64,000 nt of DNA from Frankia umida (lineage in GTDB: Bacteria > Actinomycetota > Actinomycetes > Frankiales > Frankiaceae). The DNA lies in assembly GCF_023242945.1 (NCBI RefSeq), contig NZ_JALKFT010000026.1, forward strand, positions 1 through 64,000, in the 5' to 3' direction. Position numbers and translations under genes: made by a program. The notes under the pieces were generated by a model. It did no database searches. It saw only the letters and a program-made list of their open reading frames with translations, and was not told the origin of the DNA. Shown in pieces: positions 49,890 to 59,800 of the stretch (position 1 is its first letter; the number at the start of each line of letters is the position of its first letter).

Positions 49890-51133
49890 TGGCCGAGCTG
49901 CTGCGCGTGGCGACCGCCGGATCCGTCGACGACGGCAAGTCGACGCTGATCGGCCGGCTGCTCTACGACACGAAGTCCCTGTTCACCGACCAGCTGGCGG
50001 CGGTCGAGCGGACCAGTCGGGAACGCGGCGACGGCTACGTCGACCTGGCGCTGCTCACCGACGGCCTGCGCGCCGAACGTGAGCAGGGCATCACCATCGA
50101 CGTCGCCTACCGCTACTTCGCGACCCCCCGGCGGTCGTTCATCCTCGCCGACACTCCCGGGCACGTGCAGTACACCCGCAACATGGTCACCGGCGCCTCG
50201 ACCGCGGACCTCGCGCTGCTGCTCGTCGACGCCCGCAAGGGTGTGGTCGAGCAGACCCGCCGGCACGCCTTCCTCGCCTCCCTGCTGCAGGTTCCGCACC
50301 TGGTGCTGTGCGTGAACAAGATGGACCTCGTCGACTTCGACCGGGAGATCTTCGAGAAGATCAAGGAGGAGTTCCGGCATTTCGCGGCGAAGCTCGAGAT
50401 CGTCGACGTCACCGCGATCCCGGTCTCGGCGCTCAGTGGCGACAACGTCGTCTCGCGTTCGCCCAGCACCCCCTGGTACGACGGCAGTTCGCTGCTGCAC
50501 CATCTGGAGGAGCTGCACATCGCCTCCGACCGCAACCTCATCGACGTCCGGTTCCCGGTGCAGTGGGTGGTGCGTCCCCGCAGCGAGGAACTACCCGACT
50601 ACCGCGGCTACGCGGGGCAGGTCGCCGGCGGTGTGCTCAAGCCCGGCGACGACGTCATCGTGCTGCCCTCGGGTCTGACCACGCGGGTCGCCGGGATCGA
50701 CAGCTTCGAGGGCCCGGTCGACGAGGCGTTCCCGCCCATGTCGGTGACCGTGCGCCTCGAGGACGACCTGGACGTCTCCCGCGGCGACCTGATCGCCCGC
50801 CCGAACAACCAGCCCACGGTCGGCCAGGACATCAACCTGATGGTGTCCTGGATGGTGGACGCGCCGCTGCGTCGCCGGGCCCGGATCGGCGTCAAGCACA
50901 CCACCCGCTCGGTGCGGGCGATGGTCACCGACATCTCCTACCGCGTCGACATCGACACCCTGCACCGGGACGAGACCATCGACACCCTGGGCCTCAACGA
51001 CATCGGACGGATCGCGCTGCGCACGACGTCCCCATTGTGCTACGACCCCTACCGCCGCAACCGCACGACGGGCAGCGTGCTGCTCATCGACGAGGTCACC
51101 GGCACCACCCTCGGCGCCGGCATGATCCTCTGA
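49889..51133 (+). CDS. cysN: sulfate adenylyltransferase subunit 1 (GTPase)
   Basis: Couples GTP hydrolysis to APS synthesis by CysD. The 414-residue product is a translation-factor-like GTPase: G1 AGSVDDGKSTLIGRLLYDTK, G2 EREQGITIDVAYRYF, G3 DTPGHVQYTRNM and G4 CVNKMDLVDF, followed by beta-barrel domains. There is no C-terminal APS kinase fusion (NodQ/CysNC form), consistent with a separate cysC gene in this cluster. ATG 49889 overlaps the last base of the cysD stop. A hairpin lies after the gene. Confidence 0.96.
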   Translation: MAELLRVATAGSVDDGKSTLIGRLLYDTKSLFTDQLAAVERTSRERGDGYVDLALLTDGLRAEREQGITIDVAYRYFATPRRSFILADTPGHVQYTRNMVTGASTADLALLLVDARKGVVEQTRRHAFLASLLQVPHLVLCVNKMDLVDFDREIFEKIKEEFRHFAAKLEIVDVTAIPVSALSGDNVVSRSPSTPWYDGSSLLHHLEELHIASDRNLIDVRFPVQWVVRPRSEELPDYRGYAGQVAGGVLKPGDDVIVLPSGLTTRVAGIDSFEGPVDEAFPPMSVTVRLEDDLDVSRGDLIARPNNQPTVGQDINLMVSWMVDAPLRRRARIGVKHTTRSVRAMVTDISYRVDIDTLHRDETIDTLGLNDIGRIALRTTSPLCYDPYRRNRTTGSVLLIDEVTGTTLGAGMIL

Positions 51134-51153
51134 GCCTCTCATCCTCGGACCCT

Positions 51154-51184
51154 CGGCCGGCGGCGTGCCGTGTTCGGCCGGCCG
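51154..51184. terminator. hairpin between cysN and convergent gene
   Basis: CGGCCGGC (51154-51161) pairs with GCCGGCCG (51177-51184), 15-base loop. Placement between convergent genes suggests a shared terminator, though the stem is short. Confidence 0.4.
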
Positions 51185-51275
51185 GCGCCGATCGAGCTGA
51201 GCCGCGTCCTGCGCTGACCCCGGGTCGGTGACCGCGTCGACCGGTGCGCGACACGCCCGGTTCGGATCCCGGAGC

Positions 51276-53534
51276 TCATGCGTCGGGCCGAAGGGCACGG
51301 TCGGGTGGGACACGGGTATCGCCCGCGGCGGCGAATCCGGCCAGCATGGGCAGCCGGTCGTTGTTGGCGACCATGGCCGGCGACTCCAACCAGGCCCGGT
51401 AGGCGCCGCGCTGACGCGGGGTCATCGCCGCCACCGCCAGGGGTGCCCCGGTGGCGTCGAGAAAATCGGTCCGCGCTCCGGTGATGAAGCCATCCTGATG
51501 CGGATCGCCGGTGTAGGTGCGGTGCCGCCCGGCGTCATCGGTCACCGTGACGGGCCGAAGCGGATCGCTGGCGCGCCGCGCCCACAGCAGCCGGGCGCTC
51601 GACTCGTAGACCCCGACCCAGTCAGGCAGATCGCGGGCGGCCGCCCGCAGACCGGCCAGGACACGGCGGGGGCCGGCGGTGCCGGTGTCCCGGTATCGCT
51701 GGCGGATCGCGATCTCGAGCGCGTCGACGGTCAGCCCGACCGTCATCCTGGTGATGGTTCCCGAGGGGTTCGACGGTTCGATGGACGTCGCGACCGTGGC
51801 CAGCAGTTCCAGGATCGCGCCCTGGCGACGCCGATGGGCGGCACCGGACGCCGCATGGTCACGCACGACATCATCGGCCGCGTCGACCAGCACCTGGGCG
51901 AAGAACGTCTGCGCTCGGACGGCCTGCAGGTAGCCCAGCGCGCGGGGACTCGAGGGATAGCCACCGGCAGGCTGGTTCCAGCCTCGGGTTCGGGCCGCCA
52001 GCCGAGCCTCGAGATCGACGCCGTAACCGGCGGCGTCACGGGCCAGCGAACCGGCCAGCGCACCACCGCGCAGACACTCCCGCAGCAGCGCCCGCCAGGC
52101 GGCGGCGGGCACGTCCGCCAACCCGTCGGCCGGGTCCCCGCTGTCGGCCCGACCCGGTACCACCGCTGTCACCGTCGCGTAGAGCTCGTCACGGTAGGTG
52201 TGCAGCACCGGGACGAACGCCGCCCGCAGCCGCAGCGGCAGTGTCGGTTGGTCGGTCGCGGCCATCGTCTGGACGAGCCGCCCGACGAAGGCCGCGCTGC
52301 CGGCCGGATCGGCGGCCCGCGCCGCCGGCGAGCCAGCCGCGGCGATCACCCGTGACCAGGCGGCAAGCGTCGCCGCTGGCAGGGTGGCGACCCGCACCGG
52401 CAGCCGCAGCGCGCCGATCATCGACGCCCCGACGGCCAGCTCGACATGACGTGCGGCGACCTGTGCCACCAGCGCGGGCTCGAGCCGAATCGCGTCGAGC
52501 AACGCCACCTGGTACGCACCGGCCCGCAGCCCGTCGTCGACCGCCTGCGCACGGATGCCGGCACCGGTCACGCGCGGGTCGGTGATGCCGTCGCCGGCGC
52601 CGAAGGTCAGCCGGGCGAGCCGGTCAAGCAGGGTGCGGTCGAACCGCCCGGCGCCGAGCAGGGGAGTGAGCAGCACCGCGTCAACCCGGTCGGTGCGCCC
52701 GGTGACGTTGAAGCGGCCCAGCCAGGCATCGTCGAGACCACGGAACCGGCTGTAGGCGGCGAAGGTGCGCCCCAGCAGCGCGTGCGCCTGCGGTTGGTCC
52801 ACGCCCGAGGTCGGCGGCGGCCGGTGACCCAGCGGCCCCGGGACGTACCCGGCCAGCCGGGTGAGCAGAGCCGCGAGCCCGGCCGGACCGAGCGTGTCGT
52901 AGAAACCGGCGACGAACTCCGGATCGTTCGCCCGCGCGCCCAGCAGCCGCAGCGCCGCCGGCCGGGCCCCGCCACCCTCGCTGGCGCCGCCGGTACCCCC
53001 CGGGCCGCCGACGCCAGACGCGCCGGGCGACCCCAGCCGCCGGCCTGCCCGAGCATCATGGCCGCTGCCGCTGCCGCTGCCGCTGCCGCTGCCGCTGCCG
53101 CTGCCGCCGGAACCGGAACCGGAACCGGAACCGCCCGTCAGTAATGTCGCCGCCGCCCGCCCCGCCACCCACGCGGCCGTGTGCGCCGACGCCGTGCGCG
53201 CCATCACGGGCAGCACGTGAAGGTCCCTCGCCGCGAGCGACACCCGTGGCAGGACGACGTCGGCCCGCTCGGCGGCGCCACCGCGGTCGGTCAGGGCACC
53301 CGCCTCGGTGTCGAACGCCGCCGCCAGGCGCAGGAGCTGCTCGACGAACCCGGCGAGCCCGGCCAGCCCCGCGGCGAGGGACGCCGCTCGCTCCAGCGCC
53401 CGGGCACCGGCGCGAAGTGCCTGCGCCGCCGCTCCCACCGCCCTCGCGAGACCGCGTAGCCGCACCGGATCGACGAGCACCCGGCCAGGCTCCGCCCCGG
53501 CCGCCGTGCGGATCGTCAGGCCGTGGGCCGTCAC
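51276..53534 (-). CDS. large protein coupled to a WXG100-like gene (possible T7SS-associated)
   Basis: A 752-residue protein not confidently assigned. The N-terminal 130 residues are Ala/Arg-rich and helical (RLRGLARAVGAAAQALRAGA), then a Gly-Ser linker (about residues 134-158) encoded by hexanucleotide repeats. The long remaining part opens NDPEFVAGFYDTLGPAGLAALL, a pattern I associate with large actinobacterial proteins encoded beside WXG100 genes (DUF6571-like, from memory). The C-terminus is soluble, with no cysteine cluster, signal peptide or membrane segment. GTG 53534 overlaps the upstream stop (GTGA), so both proteins are made together. A secreted or cell-associated effector or scaffold is plausible; a nuclease or other toxin domain is not recognisable. 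Confidence 0.7.
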   Translation of the reverse strand: MTAHGLTIRTAAGAEPGRVLVDPVRLRGLARAVGAAAQALRAGARALERAASLAAGLAGLAGFVEQLLRLAAAFDTEAGALTDRGGAAERADVVLPRVSLAARDLHVLPVMARTASAHTAAWVAGRAAATLLTGGSGSGSGSGGSGSGSGSGSGSGSGHDARAGRRLGSPGASGVGGPGGTGGASEGGGARPAALRLLGARANDPEFVAGFYDTLGPAGLAALLTRLAGYVPGPLGHRPPPTSGVDQPQAHALLGRTFAAYSRFRGLDDAWLGRFNVTGRTDRVDAVLLTPLLGAGRFDRTLLDRLARLTFGAGDGITDPRVTGAGIRAQAVDDGLRAGAYQVALLDAIRLEPALVAQVAARHVELAVGASMIGALRLPVRVATLPAATLAAWSRVIAAAGSPAARAADPAGSAAFVGRLVQTMAATDQPTLPLRLRAAFVPVLHTYRDELYATVTAVVPGRADSGDPADGLADVPAAAWRALLRECLRGGALAGSLARDAAGYGVDLEARLAARTRGWNQPAGGYPSSPRALGYLQAVRAQTFFAQVLVDAADDVVRDHAASGAAHRRRQGAILELLATVATSIEPSNPSGTITRMTVGLTVDALEIAIRQRYRDTGTAGPRRVLAGLRAAARDLPDWVGVYESSARLLWARRASDPLRPVTVTDDAGRHRTYTGDPHQDGFITGARTDFLDATGAPLAVAAMTPRQRGAYRAWLESPAMVANNDRLPMLAGFAAAGDTRVPPDRALRPDA
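53061..53132 (-). repeat. hexanucleotide microsatellite encoding Gly-Ser linker
   Basis: About seven GCTGCC units run from 53061, followed by four GGAACC-type units to about 53132. On the minus strand they encode alternating Gly and Ser. Six-base units keep frame while allowing linker length to vary. Confidence 0.8.
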
Positions 53535-53842
53535 GACGCCGGACCCGCCTGCCGCCCGGACGGCGACGACAGCGGGGACGGCGGGGACGGCGGCGGAGGT
53601 TGGGGTGGACCGGTGGCGAGCCCGGCCTGCTCGCACAGGCGCACGCAGCTCGCCAGCACCGCCGCGGCCTCGACGGCCAACCGGCGCAGCCGCTGCGCGG
53701 CCTGCTCGGCCGCGGCGCCCTCCCAGGCCGCGACGCCGGCAGCGTTGACCTGATCAAGGGCCTGCTCCACCTCGGCCTGCACCCGCCGGGCCACCGCCAG
53801 GGCATCCGCCGTAGCCGCCCGGGCCGCATCGACATCCGTCAT
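53531..53842 (-). CDS. WXG100-like small helical protein
   Basis: A 103-residue protein with two amphipathic helices flanking WEG at residues 40-42, the WxG hairpin of ESAT-6-like proteins: TADALAVARRVQAEVEQALD before it and AAEQAAQRLRRLAVEAAAVL after it. Substrates of this form dimerise and are exported by type VII secretion. The C-terminal 28 residues are Pro/Ser-rich and replace the usual YxxxD/E export signal, which is not obvious. Its stop overlaps the start of the 752-residue gene, so the pair is an operon. No secretion ATPase is adjacent, but one lies 3 kb away at 56862. Confidence 0.65.
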   Translation of the reverse strand: MTDVDAARAATADALAVARRVQAEVEQALDQVNAAGVAAWEGAAAEQAAQRLRRLAVEAAAVLASCVRLCEQAGLATGPPQPPPPSPPSPLSSPSGRQAGPAS

Positions 53843-54003
53843 CGCACACCACCGTCAGGATCAGGGTCGGGGTGCGGTGACCGTAACAACGACAGGCGGG
53901 GTCTCGCCGGCCGCGCACCGGCGCTGTGGACGACGACACCCGGCGACCACCGCCGACCCGCCCCTGTGGACAACGCCCGCCGGACTGACGCGAGGGGTTC
54001 GTG

Positions 54004-54771
54004 TCAGGGACCGCACTGGCCTCGCTGGTAGCGCAGGAACAGGCTGCCGTCCTCGGTGAGAACCTGGGTCAGCCGCAGGGGGACGGGCCGCGCCCAGTCG
54101 TCGCCCATCGTGATGCTCTTGTGGCCGGGGCCGGCGAGCAGGGGGGCGACGGTCAGGCACAGTTCGTCGAGCAGGCCGGCCGCGGCGAGCTGGGCGTGCA
54201 GGGTCGGGCCGCCCTCGAGCAGCACCCGGGTCAGGCCCCGTTCGGCCAGCGCGGCGAGCGCGGCGCCCGGCTCGACCGTGCTGTCGCCACACAGCACGAC
54301 CTCGGCGACCCGCGCCAACGCCGCGCGCCGGTCGGCGGGGGCGTCGGCACAGGTCAGGATGATGGGGCGTACCTCGGTGTCGAACAGCCGGGCGGTCGGT
54401 TCCAACGCCGCCGACGCGGTGACGACCGCCACCGGCGGCGCGGCCGCGAGTCCGGTGGCGACCCGCTGCTCCCGACGCTGTGGCGGGATGACCACCGGGC
54501 CGTAGTTCTCATGCCGGACGGTGCCGGCGCCGACGAGCACCACGTCACACAACCAGCGCAGCATCCGGAACACCTGCCGGTCGCCCTCCCCGCCCAGCGG
54601 GCCGGAGCGGCCGTCGACCTCGGCGGCGCCGTCCGCGGCGCTGACGAAGTTCGACCGCACGTAACTGTGTGTGGCGGCCTTCTCCGGATAGGCGTACGCC
54701 TGGTCGAGATCGACCTCCCCCCGCGGGGGGACGGCCGGTGCCGGTTCGGTCTCGGAGAACAGGTAGCGCAC
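54004..54771 (-). CDS. RibD C-terminal-like pyrimidine reductase family protein
   Basis: NADPH-dependent reductase domain of the RibD-C/dihydrofolate-reductase fold, 255 residues. Motifs include NFVSAADGAAEVDGRSGPLG, DVVLVGAGTVRHENYGPVV, VVTASAALEPTARLF and RVLLEGGPTLHAQLAAAGLL. No deaminase domain is attached, so it is either the stand-alone reductase of riboflavin synthesis or a related reductase, as with Rv2671, which occupies a similar position near the haem genes in M. tuberculosis as recalled. GTG 54771 has TACAGT seven bases upstream. Confidence 0.87.
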   Translation of the reverse strand: MRYLFSETEPAPAVPPRGEVDLDQAYAYPEKAATHSYVRSNFVSAADGAAEVDGRSGPLGGEGDRQVFRMLRWLCDVVLVGAGTVRHENYGPVVIPPQRREQRVATGLAAAPPVAVVTASAALEPTARLFDTEVRPIILTCADAPADRRAALARVAEVVLCGDSTVEPGAALAALAERGLTRVLLEGGPTLHAQLAAAGLLDELCLTVAPLLAGPGHKSITMGDDWARPVPLRLTQVLTEDGSLFLRYQRGQCGP

Positions 54772-54778
54772 GGCGCCG

Positions 54779-54784
54779 ACTGTA
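54779..54784 (-). promoter_or_regulatory. -10 element of leaderless RibD-like gene
   Basis: TACAGT on the minus strand, exactly seven bases before GTG 54771. Confidence 0.5.
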
Positions 54785-54848
54785 TCCGCCGGCGGCCCCG
54801 CGCCACCTGTCTGTCGCCGACGAGGCGGGGCCCTGCGACGATGCGGGT

Positions 54849-54950
54849 ATGGGAACCTACGTCGTCCTGCTCGTCATGGTGCTGCTGGTGGGGCTGGCGG
54901 TGCTGGGTGGGCTCTACGCCTACCTGATGCGCGACCGCACCCGCCGCTGA
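54849..54950 (+). CDS. very small membrane protein (33 residues)
   Basis: ATG 54849 begins a 33-residue frame with one membrane helix (TYVVLLVMVLLVGLAVLGGL) and a basic end (RDRTRR). No good ribosome site is visible. The clean helix-plus-basic-tail design argues for a genuine small protein, but GC-rich DNA produces such frames by chance. It lies between two genes on the other strand. Confidence 0.4.
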   Translation: MGTYVVLLVMVLLVGLAVLGGLYAYLMRDRTRR

Positions 54951-54981
54951 CACCCGGCCGGGTGCCCAGGCGGTGCGGCGG

Positions 54982-56754
54982 TCAGCCGGCGGGGTGTTCG
55001 GTGGGGAGCAGGCGGGTGATGACGACCGACTCGCCGTCGAGTTCCACCCGTCCGGGCATGTAGGTGAAACCGGGGGTGGAGGCGGCCGGCGCGTCGAACG
55101 GGACGCCGTCGAGCGGCACCGCCTGACGTTCGTCGGCGAAGTTGACGACTATCGCGACATCCCCGCGGCGCACGACCAGCCAGCGAGCCTGCTCGTCGAA
55201 GGTGCAGGCGACCGACGACCAGGCCGGATCGGTGAGCGCGGGCAGCCGGCGACGCAGGCCGATCAGCCGGCGATGCCAGTCGAGCAGGCTGCCGTGGCCG
55301 GGGCGGGTCGGCTCGGACCAGTCCAGCCGTGACCGCTCGAAGGTGGCCGGGTCCTGTGGGTCGGGGACCTGCTCGGGGCCCCAGCCGTGGGCGGCGAACT
55401 CGGCGCGGCGGCCGTTGCGGACCGCGTCGCCCAGGTCCGGATCGGTGTGGTCGGTGAAGTACTGCCAGGGCGTGTGCGCACCCCACTCCTCACCCATGAA
55501 CAGCATCGGGGTGAGCGCCGAGGTGAGCAGCAGCGCGGCTCCGATACGCAGCAGACCATCGCTGAGCTGCGTGGACGAACGGTCGCCGAGCGCCCGGTTG
55601 CCGATCTGGTCGTGGTTCTGCAGGAACGTGACGAACCGGTAGGCCGGGGTGGTCGCCGGCATCGGCCGGCCATGGGAGCGGGCCCGAAACGTCGAGTAGC
55701 CGCCTTCATGCACGAAACCCCTGGTCAGGGCATGGGCGAGGGTGGCGAGTGAACCGAAGTCGATGTAGTAGCCCTGCCGCTCGCCGGACAGCGTCGCCCA
55801 CAGCGCGTGGTGGGCGTCGTCGCACCACTGGCCGTCCAGCCCGTAACCGCCGGCTTCGGGGGCGACGACGAGACGCGGGTCGTTCAGGTCGGACTCGGCG
55901 ACGGCGAACAGCGGACGGCGCTGCTGGGCGCCGAGCCGGTGCACCGACTCGGCGATCTCCTCGAGCAGGTGCAGCGCCCGACTGTCCTGGAAGGCGTGCA
56001 CCGCGTCCAGCCGCAGGCCGTCGCAGTGGTACTCACGCAGCCAGGACAGGGCGCTGCCCAGGATGAACGCGCGCACCTCGTCGGAGCCGGGCGCGTCCAG
56101 GTTGACCGCCGGGCCCCACGGGGTGATGTAACGGTCGGTGAAGTACGGGCCGAACCGGTTGAGGTAGTTGCCGTCCGGTCCGAGATGGTTGTAGACCACA
56201 TCCATGATCACGCCGATGCCGTGGGCGTGCGCGGCGTCGACGAACCGTTTGAGCCCGTCCGGCCCGCCGTACGGCTCGTGCACGGCGAACAGGCCCACCC
56301 CGTCGTAACCCCAGCCGTGCCGACCCGGGAAGGCGTTGACGGGCAGCAGTTCGACCGCGTCGATGCCGAGTTCGGCCAGGTGCGGCAGCTTCTCGATCGC
56401 CGCGTCGAAGGTGCCCTCGGGGGTGAACGTCCCGATGTGCAGTTCGTAGAGCACGCTGCCGGCCAGGGCGATGCCCCGCCAGCTCGCGTCCGTCCAGGTG
56501 AAGGTGGAGTGCTCGACGAGCCGGGAGCGCCCGTGCACGCCGTGGGGCTGCCAGGCCGAACGTGGATCGGGCAGTTCCTGGTCGTCGCCGTCGAGCACGT
56601 AGGCGTAGTCCGCCCCGTGCCTGGCCGACGGCACGTTGATCCACCACCAGCCCCCGCGCCCGGCGGACATCTCGTGGGTGGCGTCGCCGGTGGCCCCCGC
56701 CACGACGAGGCTGACCGTCTTGGCGTCCGGGGCCCACAGGCGGAAGGTGCTCAT
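54982..56754 (-). CDS. treZ: malto-oligosyltrehalose trehalohydrolase
   Basis: Releases trehalose from maltooligosyl-trehalose made by TreY. The 590-residue product has an N-terminal CBM48/isoamylase-N-like domain (MSTFRLWAPDAKTVSLVV) and a GH13 barrel: VIMDVVYNHLGPDGNYL, GLRLDAVHAFQDSRAL (nucleophile Asp), FAVAESDLNDPRLV (acid/base Glu) and FLQNHDQIGNRALGDR (third Asp). Length suits TreZ rather than branching enzyme. ATG 56754 has AGGAG upstream. treY is normally adjacent, but here is about 6 kb away, separated by the FtsK/WXG operon and a peroxiredoxin. Confidence 0.93.
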   Translation of the reverse strand: MSTFRLWAPDAKTVSLVVAGATGDATHEMSAGRGGWWWINVPSARHGADYAYVLDGDDQELPDPRSAWQPHGVHGRSRLVEHSTFTWTDASWRGIALAGSVLYELHIGTFTPEGTFDAAIEKLPHLAELGIDAVELLPVNAFPGRHGWGYDGVGLFAVHEPYGGPDGLKRFVDAAHAHGIGVIMDVVYNHLGPDGNYLNRFGPYFTDRYITPWGPAVNLDAPGSDEVRAFILGSALSWLREYHCDGLRLDAVHAFQDSRALHLLEEIAESVHRLGAQQRRPLFAVAESDLNDPRLVVAPEAGGYGLDGQWCDDAHHALWATLSGERQGYYIDFGSLATLAHALTRGFVHEGGYSTFRARSHGRPMPATTPAYRFVTFLQNHDQIGNRALGDRSSTQLSDGLLRIGAALLLTSALTPMLFMGEEWGAHTPWQYFTDHTDPDLGDAVRNGRRAEFAAHGWGPEQVPDPQDPATFERSRLDWSEPTRPGHGSLLDWHRRLIGLRRRLPALTDPAWSSVACTFDEQARWLVVRRGDVAIVVNFADERQAVPLDGVPFDAPAASTPGFTYMPGRVELDGESVVITRLLPTEHPAG

Positions 56755-56861
56755 AGGCTCCTGTCTACCGTCCACCGAGGTCCGACATGCCGTGACAGTG
56801 ACAATCGACCCCAACCGAAGGTGCCCGTTCGTCGCGCTTCGCTCCCGGCCTCGGGTGGATG

Positions 56862-59800
56862 TCAGCCGCGGGGGAGGCGCTCGGCGAGGTCGGTGAGCCA
56901 ACCGGGCGCGGGAATGCGGTAGGGGCGCAGGCGTCGCTCGGTGTCGTCGTCGACGAGCAGTGCCTGGCCCGGACGCAGGCTCGCCGTCCGCCGTCCGATC
57001 AGCGCCTGGACCCGGTGGTCGAAGGCGTCGGGCTGGCGGCGGGTGAGCACCGGGCCGAACTCGTTGGTGAACTCGCCGTGGACCTGGCGCTGCGCACCGG
57101 GGTCGAGGGTCGCGATGACGAAGACGCCCACGTCGGAGCCCTGTGTGAGCAGGACGTCGAGGGGCACACCGAAGCCGCTCGGACGGTAGCCGCGAGGTGA
57201 GTCCCGCAGCCCGCCGGGGCAGCGGTTCAGGCCGTTGATCAGCAGAAAGTGCGCGTTCGTGGCGAGGTCCACCCGGTGGGAGTCGTCGCCGTGGCGGCCG
57301 CGTACCTCGTCGGCGAGGGCACTGACGTGGGCCAGCGCCTCGCCCGTGGGCAGACGGGTGAGACCGGGCAGGAGCACGGCGAGTTCGGCGTGCACATGGG
57401 TGTACTGCGCGGAGGGTCCCGTACCGGTGAAGTCGAGCACCGAGATGGCGCCGGTGCCCGCGGGGGTGCGTCCGATACCGGCGAGGGCGAGGCTCGCGGC
57501 CACCGAGGTGAGTACGCCGACGTTGGCCTCGTCCTCGCCGATGACCAGCAGGCTGCGCCGCGATCGCGCGCCGAAGTCCAGGCCGACCGGTCCGGACAGC
57601 CCGGTCGGCTCGCCGAGCCAGACCCGCACCGCGGCAGCGGGTCTGGCTGGCCCCGGCGTGACCGTGACCGCGGCGGAACCATCGAAGGCCGCGTTGTGGG
57701 TGATGTCGCCCGGCCGGTCACCGTCGTAGACCGCCGGTCCGCGGGTGAACCCCCGGGCATGGGCCAGCCGGCTCATCTGGTCCAGTCGGTCCGCACGGGT
57801 CTGCCGATCCTGGAAGGCGACCTGGAAGGTGGTGTCCGAACCGAGTTCGCCGGCACTCGGGTTGTAGATTGCCTCGCCGCGGGAACGCAGTCGGCTGGCG
57901 GCGGGATTGTTCTCGGCGAGGATGCGTCGGCTGATGTGCTCGGGGCAGCGCAGCGCGATCCGGACATCGATCTGACCCATGATGTCCGGACCCAGGTACA
58001 CACTGCTGCTCGGCGTCTGTGAAGCCATCAGCACGCCGATGCCGAAGGCGCGCCCCTGACGGACCAGGGAACTCAGGCAGTCCGCCGCCGTGCGGGCGAT
58101 CAGGTCGTCACTGTCGAACAGGACGTGGTACTCGTCGATGACCAGCAGTACGCGGGGGAGGGCAGGCTCGTCGCGCAGCGGGTCGCCGGGGCCCGCCGCG
58201 GCGCGCGCCTGGCGGTAGCCGGCCAGGTCCTGCACGCCGTACCGGTTGAACAGCTGCTCACGGTAGCGGGACTGGGCGAGCAGGTCCCGCAGGGTCTCCA
58301 GGCCGAAGTCGCGTTCGCTGCGCACGGAGACCACCCGAGCGTGCGGCAGGCAGCGCGTCGCGTACTCCTGGAACTCCACGCCCCCTTTGAGGTCGACCAG
58401 GTAGAGCTCCAGCTCGTCGGGGGAGTAGATGGTCGCGGCGGACATGATCAGCGTGTGCAGAAGCGTCGACTTGCCGGAGCCGGTCGTGCCGGCGATCAGG
58501 GCGTGCTGACGGGTGTCCTCGCCCAGGCGTAGCGCCTGCACGTCGTCGAGCCCGTAGATCCCCAGCGGTATGACGAGCCCGGCGGACGCGTCACCCTGCC
58601 ACCACGAGTCCGGGTCGCCGGGAAGGATCGGTCTGGTGGCACCGGGAACACCGCCGACCGGTTGCCGGCCGGACGCGGGCGTTCGGCCGGCGGTCGGCAT
58701 CCGGGCCGGCGCGGCCAGCGCGAACATGCGTTCCACCGAGACGACGACCAGACCCGCGTCGCGTGCCTCGTCGGCGACGCGGTCGACGATGGTGCGCAAC
58801 GCCTTGGACGGCTCCCAGCGGCCCTCCCGAGGACGGCCCAGCTCCAGTCCCCAGCCGCCGATGTCTGCGGATTCGGACGAGGCCGGCCCGGAGGGCAGCG
58901 GTGTGGAGGGCGGTGGTGTGGACCATGCCGGGCCGGGCCGGACCTGGCCGTCGGCGGTCAGCTCCAAATGGTGCGGATGATCGGTGTCGTCCGCGTTGAT
59001 GACGAGCACCGTGTAAAGCCCGCGGCTCGGCCCGTTGGACATCACCTGGTCGACGCGCAGCAGGCTCTCCGCGGTCCGGAACCCGTTCGGGAAGTCGAAC
59101 AGCACCACCACGTGGTACGGCTCCGGGCGTGCGGCGACCTGCTGGTTGTACTCGGTCAGGGAGCTCAGCCGGTCCGGGCCGAGCAGGTCACGGTCGACTC
59201 GTTGGATGCGCCTGATCAGGTCGGACAGGCGCCGTTCGATGTCCGTCGTCGCGTGCACCGGGGCGTCCATCAGCTGGACGTCATCCGAGTTGAGCCCGAC
59301 CAGGGATCGCACGCTGGTCCCCAGCGCCAGCGGGTCGATGACGCTCAGCCGAAGCTGGCCGGGAGGCACGGCGGCGAGCATTCGGCAGACCATGCCGAGC
59401 ACGACGTCGGCGTGCTCGGGATCCCTGCGCACCGCCTTGATCACCAGATTGGTGGTGGCCGGGAACGGGAACTGCGCCGGTATCGAGATCGGCTCGCCAC
59501 CGTAACCCCGCCGGGTGTGGTGGCCGATCCGCACGGCGCCCAGCGGCTTGTGCGGCGTCGACCAGTCGGACCAGTCGGCCTCCGCCGCCCGGTCGAGCTC
59601 GTCGAGGTCGGCGATGGTGTTCGCGAGCACCGGACGCAGCCGGGCGAACTGGGCCTGCCAGCGTTGCCGCACCGCGCTCACCGCCGCATGATGTTCATCG
59701 ATGGCCTGTTGGTCGGCCTGCTCGGCCTGCTGGTCGGCTCGCGCGTCGGCGGCGGCGATCAGCTGGTCGGCCCGGCGGGCCGCGCTCACCGCGATCCCGG

